Source: JAEUOS01 sp046160545
Lineage (GTDB): Bacteria > Pseudomonadota > Gammaproteobacteria > Burkholderiales > JAEUOS01
Assembly (NCBI GenBank): GCA_046160545.1
Contig: JBJXGS010000245.1
Coordinates: forward strand, 42,574 to 106,573
DNA length: 64,000 bases
Direction: 5' to 3'
Shown here: positions 34,159 to 42,383 of the stretch, in pieces
Position numbering within the stretch: the first letter of the stretch is position 1
Layout: every line of letters starts with the position of its first letter
Position numbers and translations under genes: made by a program
The notes under the pieces: model-generated
The model's input: only the letters and a program-made list of their open reading frames with translations
What the model was told of the DNA's origin: nothing
Database searches by the model: none

Positions 34159-35021
34159 ACTCATGCCGCAATGCGTCTGGTTTCACCCTGGCCGAACTCG
34201 CCATTGTCGTGCTCATCATCGGCCTGGTCCTGGCCGGACTGTTGGGGCCGATCGGCGCGCAGTTCCAAATCGCCCAGGCGAGTTCCAACCAGGAGCGCCT
34301 GGACGCCGCGCGTGATGCGGTGATCGGCTTCGCGGTCGCAAACCGGCGCCTGCCCTGCCCGGACCGCACCGGTGACGGCGTGGAGGATCAGCGCGGTGGC
34401 GGCGATCCGGCCACCTTCGGCTGCGCCGGCAACATCTACGAGGGTTTCCTGCCCTGGGCAACCCTGGGTCTGACACCGGGCGACTACTTTGCCACCCGGC
34501 TGCGCTACCGGGTCAGCGCAGAGTTCACGCGCGCCAACGGCGACGCCAGCGCCGCGACCTGCGCGGTGACAGCACAAAACCCGAACGCCTGCACCTTCGA
34601 GAGTTCGGACACTGGCGACATCCCGGTCTGCCAGGCGCGCAACGGCTGTCCCGCGGGCGCAGCGGGCGCAGGCTGGCTCATGCGACCGTCTGCCGGACCG
34701 CCAGCGACAGCCGGTGCCGCTTTCGTGATCGTCTCCCATGGCGCGAATCGCCTCGGCGGAACCGGCACTGATGGCACAGCCCTGCCAGCTCCTCCGGGCG
34801 GCACCGACGAGGCGCTCAACGCACCGCTCATCGCCGGGATCGCGCCTGGCCCGCGCGCAACCGCCAATCCGTTCATGAGCCGGCCGATCATCACCGGCGC
34901 AGACGCGGCTGCCTGCGCCGACGCCGGCGCGACGCTGTGCAATTTCGACGATCAACTGACCTTCGTGGGCGCCGGTCTGCTGGTCGGCAGGCTCACCCAG
35001 GCTGGTGTGCGCCTGCAGTAG
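34155..35021 (+). CDS. Minor pseudopilin with LPCPD domain
   Basis: A 288-residue type IV pilin-like protein. A short leader ends NASG, cleavage before FTLAELAIVVLIIG, with Glu5 present. The soluble domain has RRLPCPDRTGDG and GFLPWATLGLTPGDYF, related to the preceding protein, and several Cys. It overlaps the previous gene by 4 bases. Its last 29 bases overlap the end of the oppositely oriented histidine kinase. Confidence 0.85.
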   Translation: MNSCRNASGFTLAELAIVVLIIGLVLAGLLGPIGAQFQIAQASSNQERLDAARDAVIGFAVANRRLPCPDRTGDGVEDQRGGGDPATFGCAGNIYEGFLPWATLGLTPGDYFATRLRYRVSAEFTRANGDASAATCAVTAQNPNACTFESSDTGDIPVCQARNGCPAGAAGAGWLMRPSAGPPATAGAAFVIVSHGANRLGGTGTDGTALPAPPGGTDEALNAPLIAGIAPGPRATANPFMSRPIITGADAAACADAGATLCNFDDQLTFVGAGLLVGRLTQAGVRLQ

Positions 35022-36732
35022 CGCCCAGCGCGCTCGGCGCGCGACTCACGAGAGCAAAACGCACGCAGCCCGGCCGGTTCTCCGCCAGTACCACTGCGAA
35101 GCCGGCAGCGCGCGCCAGCTGCGCCGACTGGTACAGGCCGATGCCCAAGCCGTTGGCCGACGCCACCGGGGCCTCGAACAACGCGCCGGCGATGCCGGCG
35201 GCCAGCGGCGAGCCGTCGTCGGTGACTGCGAATTCGACCGCGCCGGCACGGGCCACGAGGCTGGCGCGAATCACCAGGCCCGCATGCGCCGCGCGCTTTT
35301 GCAGCGCGTTCTGCAGGAAGTTGTCTGCTGCGCTATCGAATACCGACGCCGGAACGGGCAGGTCGAGCTCCAGCTGCGCCGGGGTCATCTCGACTTTTTG
35401 GCCAACGTATTGCCGCGCCAGTGCCTCCCACCAGGCCGACAGCGCAATGAGTTGCCGGCTGTCCGTGTCGGGGGACACGAGCTTGCTCAGCGTGGCGGAA
35501 AGGCGCTGCTCGATCACCGGCAGCTGACGCTCGATCAAGGCGCGCATGGCGCGATCGTCGTGCAGAACCGCGGACGCCCCAATCAGGCCCTTGAGCGACT
35601 GCAGGAGGTTTTTCACGTCGTGGGTGACGCGCGCGCCGGTCTCGTGGACCGCGCGCAGGTATTGCTGCGCACGCAGCCTCTCTTCGCGCGCCTTGGCGCC
35701 GTAGAACTCGACCGCCAGGCGCGCCAGCAGGCGCACATGCCAGAGGTGCGACGGCGCGAACGGCTCCATGCTCGCCACGTCAAGCCGGATGCTCGGACTG
35801 CCAGCCAGTGGTACCGGCAATTCGATCGCTTCGACATGGCGTCCGGTCAGACCCGCGCTGCCTTCGCTGCCGGCCCCGCTCCAGCACACGCCGACGACCA
35901 CGCCCGACTCGCACAACGCGGCCATGGCCGCGGCGAAAAACTTGCGTGCGTCGGCTTCGTCGCGATTGAACCCGGCCAACCGATCCAGCCAGACTTCGTG
36001 CGGCAGGCTGTAGGAAAGCAGGTACCGCGACACACCGATCGCAAGCATTCCTCCGGCACCGCCCGAGCCACGGCGCAACAGGCCGATCGCCAGCAGCAGT
36101 CCGGCAACGGTAGCCAAGGTGATGGCCATGCTTTGCGCATAGCCGCGCTGCGTGAGCGTCATCACGGCGATGCCGAAGAACGCGACCAGGAGCAAACCGA
36201 AGAGGATTGCGCTCGCGTACAGGACATCGAAGTCGCGCGGTGCGCCCGCGCGCAACTGACGCAGCGCGAGGACCGCGACCAGGAGCAGCAGCGCAACCAG
36301 CACCCAGATCGCCGCAGCGCGCGGCAATGCGCCTGTATCGAGCCCCGCAGGCAGCATCGAAGGCACCACCAGCATGAACATGAGCCCGGTGAGGAATACC
36401 AGCGCAGTTGCCAGCAGGCGGCGCTGCGCCGCACTACGCGCGGCGAATCCGCGCCCGGCGACCAGCGCGCCGAGAAGTGCAGTCCAGACCAGTTCAACCC
36501 AGGCGGCCGGAACCACCGCCAGCGCGACCGTGGCCGCCGCCAGGACCAGGCCGGCCCGCCACGACAAGCGACGGTCGCCAGGAACCAGCGGCTGCCACCA
36601 CAGGACCGCACCGAGGTGGGCCAGGAACAGCGGCGCCCGCCACGGCATGTCGTGCCCCGCCGCTGCGGCCAGGAGCAGGCCCAGGGCAAGCACGAGTGCC
36701 AGATTGTCGAGGCCAGCGAGCTTGGCGCGCAT
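34993..36732 (-). CDS. Membrane histidine kinase
   Basis: A 579-residue sensor kinase. About seven hydrophobic segments fill the first 240 residues, followed by a linker domain. The phospho-acceptor motif is THDVKNLLQSLKGL, an HDxKN-type H-box as in PrsK-like kinases. The N-box is DNFLQNALQKR, and the ATP-lid motifs are DDGSPL and GLGIGLYQSAQLA. The start MRAKLAGLDN at 36732 was chosen; an upstream ATG at 36765 would overlap the divergent permease start. It is the probable partner of the sigma-54 regulator at 19901. The gene lies on the opposite strand inside the pilus cluster. Confidence 0.9.
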   Translation of the reverse strand: MRAKLAGLDNLALVLALGLLLAAAAGHDMPWRAPLFLAHLGAVLWWQPLVPGDRRLSWRAGLVLAAATVALAVVPAAWVELVWTALLGALVAGRGFAARSAAQRRLLATALVFLTGLMFMLVVPSMLPAGLDTGALPRAAAIWVLVALLLLVAVLALRQLRAGAPRDFDVLYASAILFGLLLVAFFGIAVMTLTQRGYAQSMAITLATVAGLLLAIGLLRRGSGGAGGMLAIGVSRYLLSYSLPHEVWLDRLAGFNRDEADARKFFAAAMAALCESGVVVGVCWSGAGSEGSAGLTGRHVEAIELPVPLAGSPSIRLDVASMEPFAPSHLWHVRLLARLAVEFYGAKAREERLRAQQYLRAVHETGARVTHDVKNLLQSLKGLIGASAVLHDDRAMRALIERQLPVIEQRLSATLSKLVSPDTDSRQLIALSAWWEALARQYVGQKVEMTPAQLELDLPVPASVFDSAADNFLQNALQKRAAHAGLVIRASLVARAGAVEFAVTDDGSPLAAGIAGALFEAPVASANGLGIGLYQSAQLARAAGFAVVLAENRPGCVRFALVSRAPSALGATAGAHQPG

Positions 36733-36755
36733 CTGGGCCGCATAATAAGCCCTCG

Positions 36756-37538
36756 ATGAACGCACGTCCGCATGGCCTGTCCCAGGCGCTGATACTGGCG
36801 CGCTATACGCTTCTGGAGGCGCTCAAGAGTCGCCTGGGCATGGTGGGGCTGGCGGTCTGCGCGGCCGCGCTGGGCGTGGCCGCCTTCATCGATGCGCTGG
36901 CCCTGACCGACTCCGCAGGTATCCGCAACACGGTGCTGGCCGCGCTGCTGCGCGCTTCCGCTGTGTTTCTGGCCGCAACTTTCGTGATCACCGCGATGGT
37001 GCGCGACGAGAACGATCGCGGCCTTGAACTGCTCTTGTCCCTGCCTCTTAGCCGCGCTACCTACCTCGGCGGGCGCTGGGCCGGGTTCTCATTGGCGAGC
37101 GGCCTGCTGGCGCTGGCCGACACTGCCGTCCTGCTGGTGATGGGCGCAGGTGCACCTGCCGCGGCCTGGGGGCTCGCGTTGATGCTGGAATTGTGGATCG
37201 TCGTCAGCCTAGCCCTGGCGTGCGTGCTGACATTTCGTCATGTTGTGAGCGCACTTGCGGCCGTCGCCGCGTTCTATATCCTGGCGCGCGTCATGACCTC
37301 CCTGATCGCCATTACGTCCAGTCCGGTCGCACCGGCCGACGCATGGTCGTTTCGCATCTCAGCGGCGATGCTGCAAGTCCTGGCCGCACTCATGCCACGG
37401 TTGGACATGTTCGCCCCGAGCAGTTGGCTTGGCGGCCACGTGACCGCCGACCTCGTACCGCTCCTGATGCAGACCCCGGTTTACGTCGGCTTGCTGCTGC
37501 TGGTGGCCTATGTCGATCTGGCACGCCGCAATCGCTAG
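36756..37538 (+). CDS. ABC-2 type (NosY-like) transporter permease
   Basis: A 260-residue six-span membrane protein. The sequence ALILARYTLLEALKSRLG at the start and ENDRGLELLLSLPLSRATYLGGRWAGF are typical of NosY/CcmB-like ABC-2 permeases. No ATPase adjoins it. The NosF-like ATPase at 19152, across the pilus genes, is the likely partner. It is divergent from the histidine kinase with only 23 bases between, and overlaps the next gene by 29 bases. Confidence 0.88.
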   Translation: MNARPHGLSQALILARYTLLEALKSRLGMVGLAVCAAALGVAAFIDALALTDSAGIRNTVLAALLRASAVFLAATFVITAMVRDENDRGLELLLSLPLSRATYLGGRWAGFSLASGLLALADTAVLLVMGAGAPAAAWGLALMLELWIVVSLALACVLTFRHVVSALAAVAAFYILARVMTSLIAITSSPVAPADAWSFRISAAMLQVLAALMPRLDMFAPSSWLGGHVTADLVPLLMQTPVYVGLLLLVAYVDLARRNR

Positions 37539-38277
37539 ATTGCGCATCGGCCGCTCCGACGAGCGCTCCTGGCGTGCCGTCCCTGTGACCGCCTGGATCG
37601 CACTTTCGCTTTCAATCTGCCTGCAGCTCGCATTTGACGCCGCCCAGCCGCGCCCGGCGGCCACTGCTAATGCCCTGGGCCCGCCACCTTCGGCGGCTGC
37701 GATCCGGCTCGCAAGTCTGGGCGACCCACTGCCGATCGCCAAGGCGCTCAACCTCATTTTGCAGGCACACGACAACCAGCCGGGCAAGTCGATTCCGTTT
37801 GCGGAGCTCGATTACCCGATGCTCATTCGATGGCTTACGCGCATCCTCGAAATCGATCCGCGCGGGCCCTATCCGCTCTTTGCCGCAAGCCGCCTGTACG
37901 GCGAGGTGCCGGACGCCGATCGCCAGCGCCTGATGCTGGATTTCGTGTACGAGGAATTCAAGCGCAACCCCGATCTTCACTGGGCCGCGCTGGCCCATGC
38001 CGCGCATGTGGCGCGGCATCGCCTGCGCGACCTTGAACGTACGCGCATTTACGCCAAGAGCCTGCGCGAAGAAACCTCCGCAGACCGGGTACCCGCCTGG
38101 GCACGCCAGATGGAAATCCTGCTGCTGGCCGACCTCGACGAAACCACTGCGGCACGTGTGCTCCTGGGTGCAATGATTGAAAGCGGTGGGGTACGTGACG
38201 CTACCGAACTTCGCTTTCTCATGACGCGCCTGACAGAGGCGGAGGCGCGACAAGGAAGCGCCAGCTCGCGACCCTGA
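37510..38277 (+). CDS. Hypothetical membrane-anchored alpha-helical (TPR-like) protein
   Basis: A 255-residue protein of unknown function. A single N-terminal span lies at about 26-42 (PVTAWIALSLSICLQLAF), followed by a soluble helical part with TPR-like spacing (LTRILEIDPRGPYPLFAASRLYGEVPDADRQRLML, LRDLERTRIYAKSLREE). It overlaps the permease gene and lies just upstream of the pilin promoter, suggesting a role with the exporter or the pilus. I do not recognise a named family. Confidence 0.8.
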   Translation: MSIWHAAIARLRIGRSDERSWRAVPVTAWIALSLSICLQLAFDAAQPRPAATANALGPPPSAAAIRLASLGDPLPIAKALNLILQAHDNQPGKSIPFAELDYPMLIRWLTRILEIDPRGPYPLFAASRLYGEVPDADRQRLMLDFVYEEFKRNPDLHWAALAHAAHVARHRLRDLERTRIYAKSLREETSADRVPAWARQMEILLLADLDETTAARVLLGAMIESGGVRDATELRFLMTRLTEAEARQGSASSRP

Positions 38278-38317
38278 CTGTCGAAATTTCGACAGAAATG
38301 TCATGACGGCGTCATGA
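38278..38317 (+). promoter_or_regulatory. Two perfect inverted repeats, candidate enhancer sites for the sigma-54 regulator
   Basis: CTGTCGAAATTTCGACAG (38278-38295) is an 18-base perfect palindrome. TCATGAC-GGC-GTCATGA (38301-38317) is a second perfect dyad. Their centres are 22.5 bases apart and lie about 115 and 138 bases upstream of the predicted pilin transcription start, the usual place for activator sites. The second dyad is followed by TTTT and could instead be a weak terminator. Confidence 0.55.
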
Positions 38318-38397
38318 TTTTCCCGTTGTGGACAGCAGCGGCCGGGTCAAGCCTTCTCCACGCCCGTGATACTTGCGCTGCGGTCAGGCCACTTGCG

Positions 38398-38413
38398 TGG
38401 CATGAGTCTTGCA
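38398..38413 (+). promoter_or_regulatory. Sigma-54 (-24/-12) promoter of the pilin gene
   Basis: TGGCATGAGTCTTGCA matches the sigma-54 consensus almost perfectly: TGGCA(C/T) at -24 and TTGCA at -12, with GG and GC exactly 10 bases apart. Predicted start of transcription is near 38424, leaving a leader of about 70 bases before the ATG at 38494. Confidence 0.8.
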
Positions 38414-38493
38414 CATGTCTGCGTAGTTGTCCCGGTGCAGGTTTGCGTTACCCTGATGCAGCCCGGCGCCCAATCAATTTCCGGAGGGGTTTC

Positions 38494-39216
38494 ATGCGCA
38501 GGCAACAAGGCTTCACCTTGGTCGAAATTGCAATCGTGCTGGTCATCATCGGCTTGCTGCTGGGCGGCATCCTGCGTGGCCAGGAGCTCATCCAGGGCGC
38601 TCGGGTGCGCAACATCATCGACCAGCAAAACGGCATCCGGGCGGCATTCTTCGCCTTCCAGGATCGCTATCGCTCCATTCCCGGCGACCTGGCTGCGGCG
38701 CAGGTGCAGCTGGTCGGCAACGGCGCCCTTGTGGCGACTGCGGGTCCCGGCAACGGCGCGGTCGCGGCAGCCGATTCATCCACCGCATTCCAGAACCTCA
38801 CGGCGACCGGCTTTTTGTCCTGCTCCGTGTGCAACGTCTCAGGCGCGGCATCGACGGCCTCGAATTCACCGACCAACGTCTACGGCGGTGTACTTCAGTT
38901 CGTGACCGACGGCGCCGCGGCGCAAGGGGCTGCGATCGTGTTGGCCGGCGGCCAGACACGCCTCAACATCAAGACCGGCAATCTGGTTCCATCCAACGTG
39001 ATGGGCGAAATCGACCTCAAGGCCGACGACGGCCAGCCCAACGCCGGCAATCTGCGTCTGTCGGCCTGGACTGCGGCCGGCGCGGCAGCACCGACGATCG
39101 CGGCCTGCGCGACCGGCATGGCGGCCCCGCCGACCATTTCCGCGTGGAACAACGGCCAGGCTGCCGCCCCGGGCGGTCCGATCGGTACCAACTGTGGCGG
39201 CTCCACGTTGCTCTGA
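38494..39216 (+). CDS. Type IV pilin-like protein, probable major pilin of the cluster
   Basis: A 240-residue prepilin. The ribosome site GGAGGGG precedes the ATG. The leader is MRRQQG, with cleavage before FTLVEIAIVLVIIGLLLGG and Glu5 present. The segment FFAFQDRYRSIPGDLAAAQ is typical of a beta/gammaproteobacterial PulG-like family. The C-terminal domain is Ala/Gly-rich with four Cys residues, two in CSVC. Its own sigma-54 promoter suggests high, regulated expression. Upstream in-frame codons have no ribosome site. Confidence 0.9.
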   Translation: MRRQQGFTLVEIAIVLVIIGLLLGGILRGQELIQGARVRNIIDQQNGIRAAFFAFQDRYRSIPGDLAAAQVQLVGNGALVATAGPGNGAVAAADSSTAFQNLTATGFLSCSVCNVSGAASTASNSPTNVYGGVLQFVTDGAAAQGAAIVLAGGQTRLNIKTGNLVPSNVMGEIDLKADDGQPNAGNLRLSAWTAAGAAAPTIAACATGMAAPPTISAWNNGQAAAPGGPIGTNCGGSTLL

Positions 39217-39236
39217 CGCACCCCGCCCCACTGCCG

Positions 39237-39256
39237 AGCCCGCCACCTGGCGGGCT
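39237..39256. terminator. Hairpin between the pilin and kefC-like genes
   Basis: AGCCCGCC-ACCT-GGCGGGCT forms an 8-bp GC-rich stem after the pilin stop. It overlaps the stop codon of the converging antiporter gene. The U-tract is poor. Confidence 0.5.
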
Positions 39257-41228
39257 ATTGCCCGGCCAGTAGTCGTGCCTCGGCCCGCGCCACCGGTTCC
39301 GGAGTGCCCTTCAGGACCAACACGTCGCCTGCGACCAGCCTGAGGTCGGGTTCGGGCACCGGCGCCTTCGTGCCGGGGCGCCGGACCGACACCACCTCGA
39401 CACCGAGACCCTCCAGATCGAGCTCCCGCAGGGTCCGCGCAATCGCCGATGCGCCCGCCTCGAGGGTCACCGAATGCAGGCGGACATGCACTGCCTCGGC
39501 CAGGTCCTCTGTAGCGTCCGAGGACCCATGGAAGAATCCGCGCAGGGTCGCGTAGCGGGAGTCGCGTACGCTGCGCACCCGTCGCACCACTTTCGAAATC
39601 GGCACACCCGAAAGCAGCAGCGCGTGCGAGGCCAGCATCAGGCTGGACTCGAAGGCTTCCGGTACGACCTCGGCCGCGCCGGCGGCATGCAGACGGTCCA
39701 TCTGCGCATCGTCCTTGACACGCACGATGACCGGCAGCCCCGGACGTGCCTCGTGGATGTGGTGCAGGATCCTGAGTGCTGCGGAAGCATCGGCGTAAGT
39801 GATCACGACTGCCTGCGCACGCGACAGGCCTGCCGCCATCAGGGCCTCCTTGCGGCTCGCATCCGCGTAGACCACCGAGTCGCCGGCCGCGGCCGCTTCG
39901 CGAATGCGCTCCGGGTCCAGGTCCAGGGCCATGTAGGCGACACCTTCGGCCGCGAGCACACGCGCGATGGCCTGGCCGTTGCGTCCATAGCCACATACGA
40001 TGACATGCTTGCTGGTCTTGAGCGTGCGCGAGGCGATCTGCGTCAGGGCCAGCGACTTCAACATCCACTCGTCGCGCGCGAAGCGCATCGCGATGCGGTC
40101 GCTGGCGGCGATCAGAAACGGCGTGGCGATCATCGACAGCAACATCGCCGCGAGGATCGCGTCCATCAAGACGCTGTCGACCAGTTTCAAGCCGCCCGCC
40201 TGTGCCAGCAGCACGAATCCGAATTCGCCGGCCTGCGCCAACGCGATGCCGGTGCGTATTGCCGTGCCCTGGGGACGCTTGAAGGCACGCGCCAGGCCAG
40301 CCACGACCGCGAACTTGACCAGCACCGGGATCACGGTGAGGAACAACACCACAAAGGGCTGAGCCACGACCGAGCGCACGTCGAGCAGCATGCCGATGGT
40401 AACGAAGAAAAGGCCCAGCAGGACATCACGAAACGGCTTGATGTCTTCCTCGACCTGGTGCCGGTATTCAGTCTCCGAAATCAGCATTCCGGCGACGAAT
40501 GCGCCCAGCGCGAGGGACAGACCGGCGTGCTCGGTGATGTACGCCAGACCCAGGGTCATGAGCAAAAGGTTCAGGACGAAGAGTTCGGTGGAGCGCCGTC
40601 GTGCCACGACCGTCAGCCACATGCGGACCAGCTTGCGGCCGGCAAACAGCAGAAGGCCCAACACCACGGTTGCCTTGAGGAAAGCAAGGCCCAACGCCGG
40701 GCCGAGATTCTCCGGTTCGCGCGCCAGGGTCGGGACCAGGATCAGGAACGGAACGACTGCCAAGTCCTGGAACAAAAGCACGCCAATCACGTCGCGGCCG
40801 TGCGGGGTTTCGAGTTCTCCACGCTCGGCAAAGAGTTTGACCAGGATCGCGGTCGACGACATCGCAAGGGCCCCGCCCAGCGCGACGCCGGCCTGCCAGC
40901 CCAGCCCGAGCACGATGCCGGCGACGATGCCAAAGAGCGTGGTCACGGCCACTTGCGCCAAGCCCAGTCCGAAGACCACCCCGCGCATGGCCATGAGTTT
41001 GGCCAGGTTGAATTCCAGCCCGATGGAAAACATCAGGAAGACCACGCCGAATTCGGCCAGGTAGCGCGTCTCCGGCGTATTGGGAACGAAACCCAGCGCA
41101 TGCGGGCCGATCACGATCCCGGCGATCAAATACCCGAGCAACGGCGGCAGGTGCAGCTTGCGCGCGAGCGCCACCACGCCGACCGCAGCGCCAAGAAAAA
41201 TCAGAACGATTTCAAGGGTATTGAGCAT
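39255..41228 (-). CDS. Monovalent cation:proton antiporter-2 (KefB/KefC family) with TrkA domains
   Basis: A 657-residue protein. A 12-13 span CPA2 antiporter domain (1-390; ALGGALAMSSTAILVKL, GLSLALGAFVAGMLISET) is followed by a TrkA-N nucleotide-binding domain (HVIVCGYGRNGQAIARVLAAEGV) and a C-terminal TrkA-C domain (to RLVAGDVLVLKGTPEPVARAEARL). It probably exports K+ or exchanges cations for protons. The start is the ATG at 41228, divergent from kdsD. An E. coli antiporter gene (yrbG) occupies a similar place beside kdsD but is unrelated. Confidence 0.93.
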   Translation of the reverse strand: MLNTLEIVLIFLGAAVGVVALARKLHLPPLLGYLIAGIVIGPHALGFVPNTPETRYLAEFGVVFLMFSIGLEFNLAKLMAMRGVVFGLGLAQVAVTTLFGIVAGIVLGLGWQAGVALGGALAMSSTAILVKLFAERGELETPHGRDVIGVLLFQDLAVVPFLILVPTLAREPENLGPALGLAFLKATVVLGLLLFAGRKLVRMWLTVVARRRSTELFVLNLLLMTLGLAYITEHAGLSLALGAFVAGMLISETEYRHQVEEDIKPFRDVLLGLFFVTIGMLLDVRSVVAQPFVVLFLTVIPVLVKFAVVAGLARAFKRPQGTAIRTGIALAQAGEFGFVLLAQAGGLKLVDSVLMDAILAAMLLSMIATPFLIAASDRIAMRFARDEWMLKSLALTQIASRTLKTSKHVIVCGYGRNGQAIARVLAAEGVAYMALDLDPERIREAAAAGDSVVYADASRKEALMAAGLSRAQAVVITYADASAALRILHHIHEARPGLPVIVRVKDDAQMDRLHAAGAAEVVPEAFESSLMLASHALLLSGVPISKVVRRVRSVRDSRYATLRGFFHGSSDATEDLAEAVHVRLHSVTLEAGASAIARTLRELDLEGLGVEVVSVRRPGTKAPVPEPDLRLVAGDVLVLKGTPEPVARAEARLLAGQ

Positions 41229-41368
41229 TCCGCCTGACTTGCCACCTCGTTCAGGCGGTTCGTTATCGGCGCCGCGGCGCAATCGATTTGTTGCACTGCG
41301 GCATCCGATTCGACGCCGCCCTCTGCAAAGATGATGCCAATTCCGGTTTATGTCCGAAATCGCTTTGC

Positions 41369-41374
41369 TATACT
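41369..41374 (+). promoter_or_regulatory. Putative extended -10 promoter of the kds-lpt-rpoN operon
   Basis: TATACT preceded by TGC gives an extended -10 element, with transcription expected near 41381. The -35 region is weak. Confidence 0.4.
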
Positions 41375-41393
41375 GGCCCGAATGATAGCCCCC

Positions 41394-42380
41394 ATGAGCG
41401 CAGAACTCCATGCCCAGCCATGCGATGCCCTCGCGGTGGCCCGGGAGGTCTTCGCTATCGAGGCCGCCGCCGTGGCCGGGCTTTCGCGACGGATCGACGC
41501 CTCTTTTCGGACTGCGGTCGACTTAATCGTCGCCTGTCGCGGTCGCATCGTGGTCTCCGGGATGGGCAAATCCGGCCATATCGCACGCAAAGTGGCAGCG
41601 ACTTTCGCCTCGACCGGTAGCGCAGCTTTTTTCGTCCACCCCGCTGAGGCCAGCCATGGCGACTTGGGGATGGTGCGTGCCGACGACCTGTTCCTGGCAT
41701 TCTCCAATTCGGGCGAAACCGCCGAGGTCCTGGCGATCGTGCCGGCCATCAAGCGCCTGGGCGCGCGCCTGATCGCGGTGACGGGCAATCCTGAATCCAC
41801 TTTGGCCAGGCTCGCCGATGTGCGACTGGATGCTGCTGTCGACAAGGAGGCCTGCCCGCACAACCTGGCTCCTACCGCGAGCACGACCGCCCAACTGGCC
41901 TTGGGTGACGCCCTGGCCGTCGCGGCGCTGACTGTCAAAGGGTTCGGGCCAAACGACTTTGCGCGCTCGCATCCGGGCGGCTCACTGGGCAGCCAGCTCC
42001 TCACTCGCGTCGGCGACATCATGCGCAGCGGTGCGGCGATTCCCTGTGTGGGCCCGCAGGCAAGCCTGCGCGAGGCAGTGCGCGAGAACACGGCCAAACG
42101 CATGGGCATGGTGGCTATCGCCGATACCGACGGCCTCCTGGCCGGCATCTTCACCGACGGGGACCTGCGGCGCGCGGTGGAGCGCAATCTCGACCTCGAC
42201 GTCACCCCCGTGGCGAGCGCCATGACCGCCGCTCCGCGCACCATCGCCCCGCAGGCGCTGGCCACCGAGGCGGTGCACTTGATGGAGGTGCATCGCATCA
42301 CCCAGCTTCCGGTCGTCCTGCAGGGTCGCCTGGTCGGGGCGATCAGCCTGGCCGACCTGTTCCAGGCGAAGGTGGTGTAA
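41394..42380 (+). CDS. kdsD: D-arabinose 5-phosphate isomerase KdsD
   Basis: The 328-residue enzyme makes arabinose 5-phosphate, the KDO precursor of lipopolysaccharide. It has an N-terminal SIS domain (VVSGMGKSGHIARKVAATFASTG, SNSGETAEV) and a C-terminal CBS pair (from about 205). The start at 41394 gives the same length as E. coli KdsD; an ATG at 41382 is possible. It is the first gene of kdsD-kdsC-lptCAB-rpoN. Confidence 0.95.
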   Translation: MSAELHAQPCDALAVAREVFAIEAAAVAGLSRRIDASFRTAVDLIVACRGRIVVSGMGKSGHIARKVAATFASTGSAAFFVHPAEASHGDLGMVRADDLFLAFSNSGETAEVLAIVPAIKRLGARLIAVTGNPESTLARLADVRLDAAVDKEACPHNLAPTASTTAQLALGDALAVAALTVKGFGPNDFARSHPGGSLGSQLLTRVGDIMRSGAAIPCVGPQASLREAVRENTAKRMGMVAIADTDGLLAGIFTDGDLRRAVERNLDLDVTPVASAMTAAPRTIAPQALATEAVHLMEVHRITQLPVVLQGRLVGAISLADLFQAKVV

Positions 42381-42383
42381 GCG

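Noticed and set aside
35005..36759. A 584-codon plus-strand ORF opposite the histidine kinase
   Set aside because: Shadow ORF of low-complexity Arg/Gln/Gly composition; the minus strand has H, N and G boxes of a kinase.
38278..38320. The pilin upstream palindromes as an intrinsic terminator of the TPR-like gene
   Set aside because: The 18-base palindrome has no U-tract. The second dyad has only TTTT and an AT-rich 7-bp stem. Enhancer function fits their position better, though termination is not excluded for the second.
39474..41237. A 587-codon plus-strand ORF opposite the KefC-like gene
   Set aside because: His/Asp/Arg-rich composition typical of the antisense frame of GC-rich genes; no family resemblance, while the minus strand encodes a clear antiporter.
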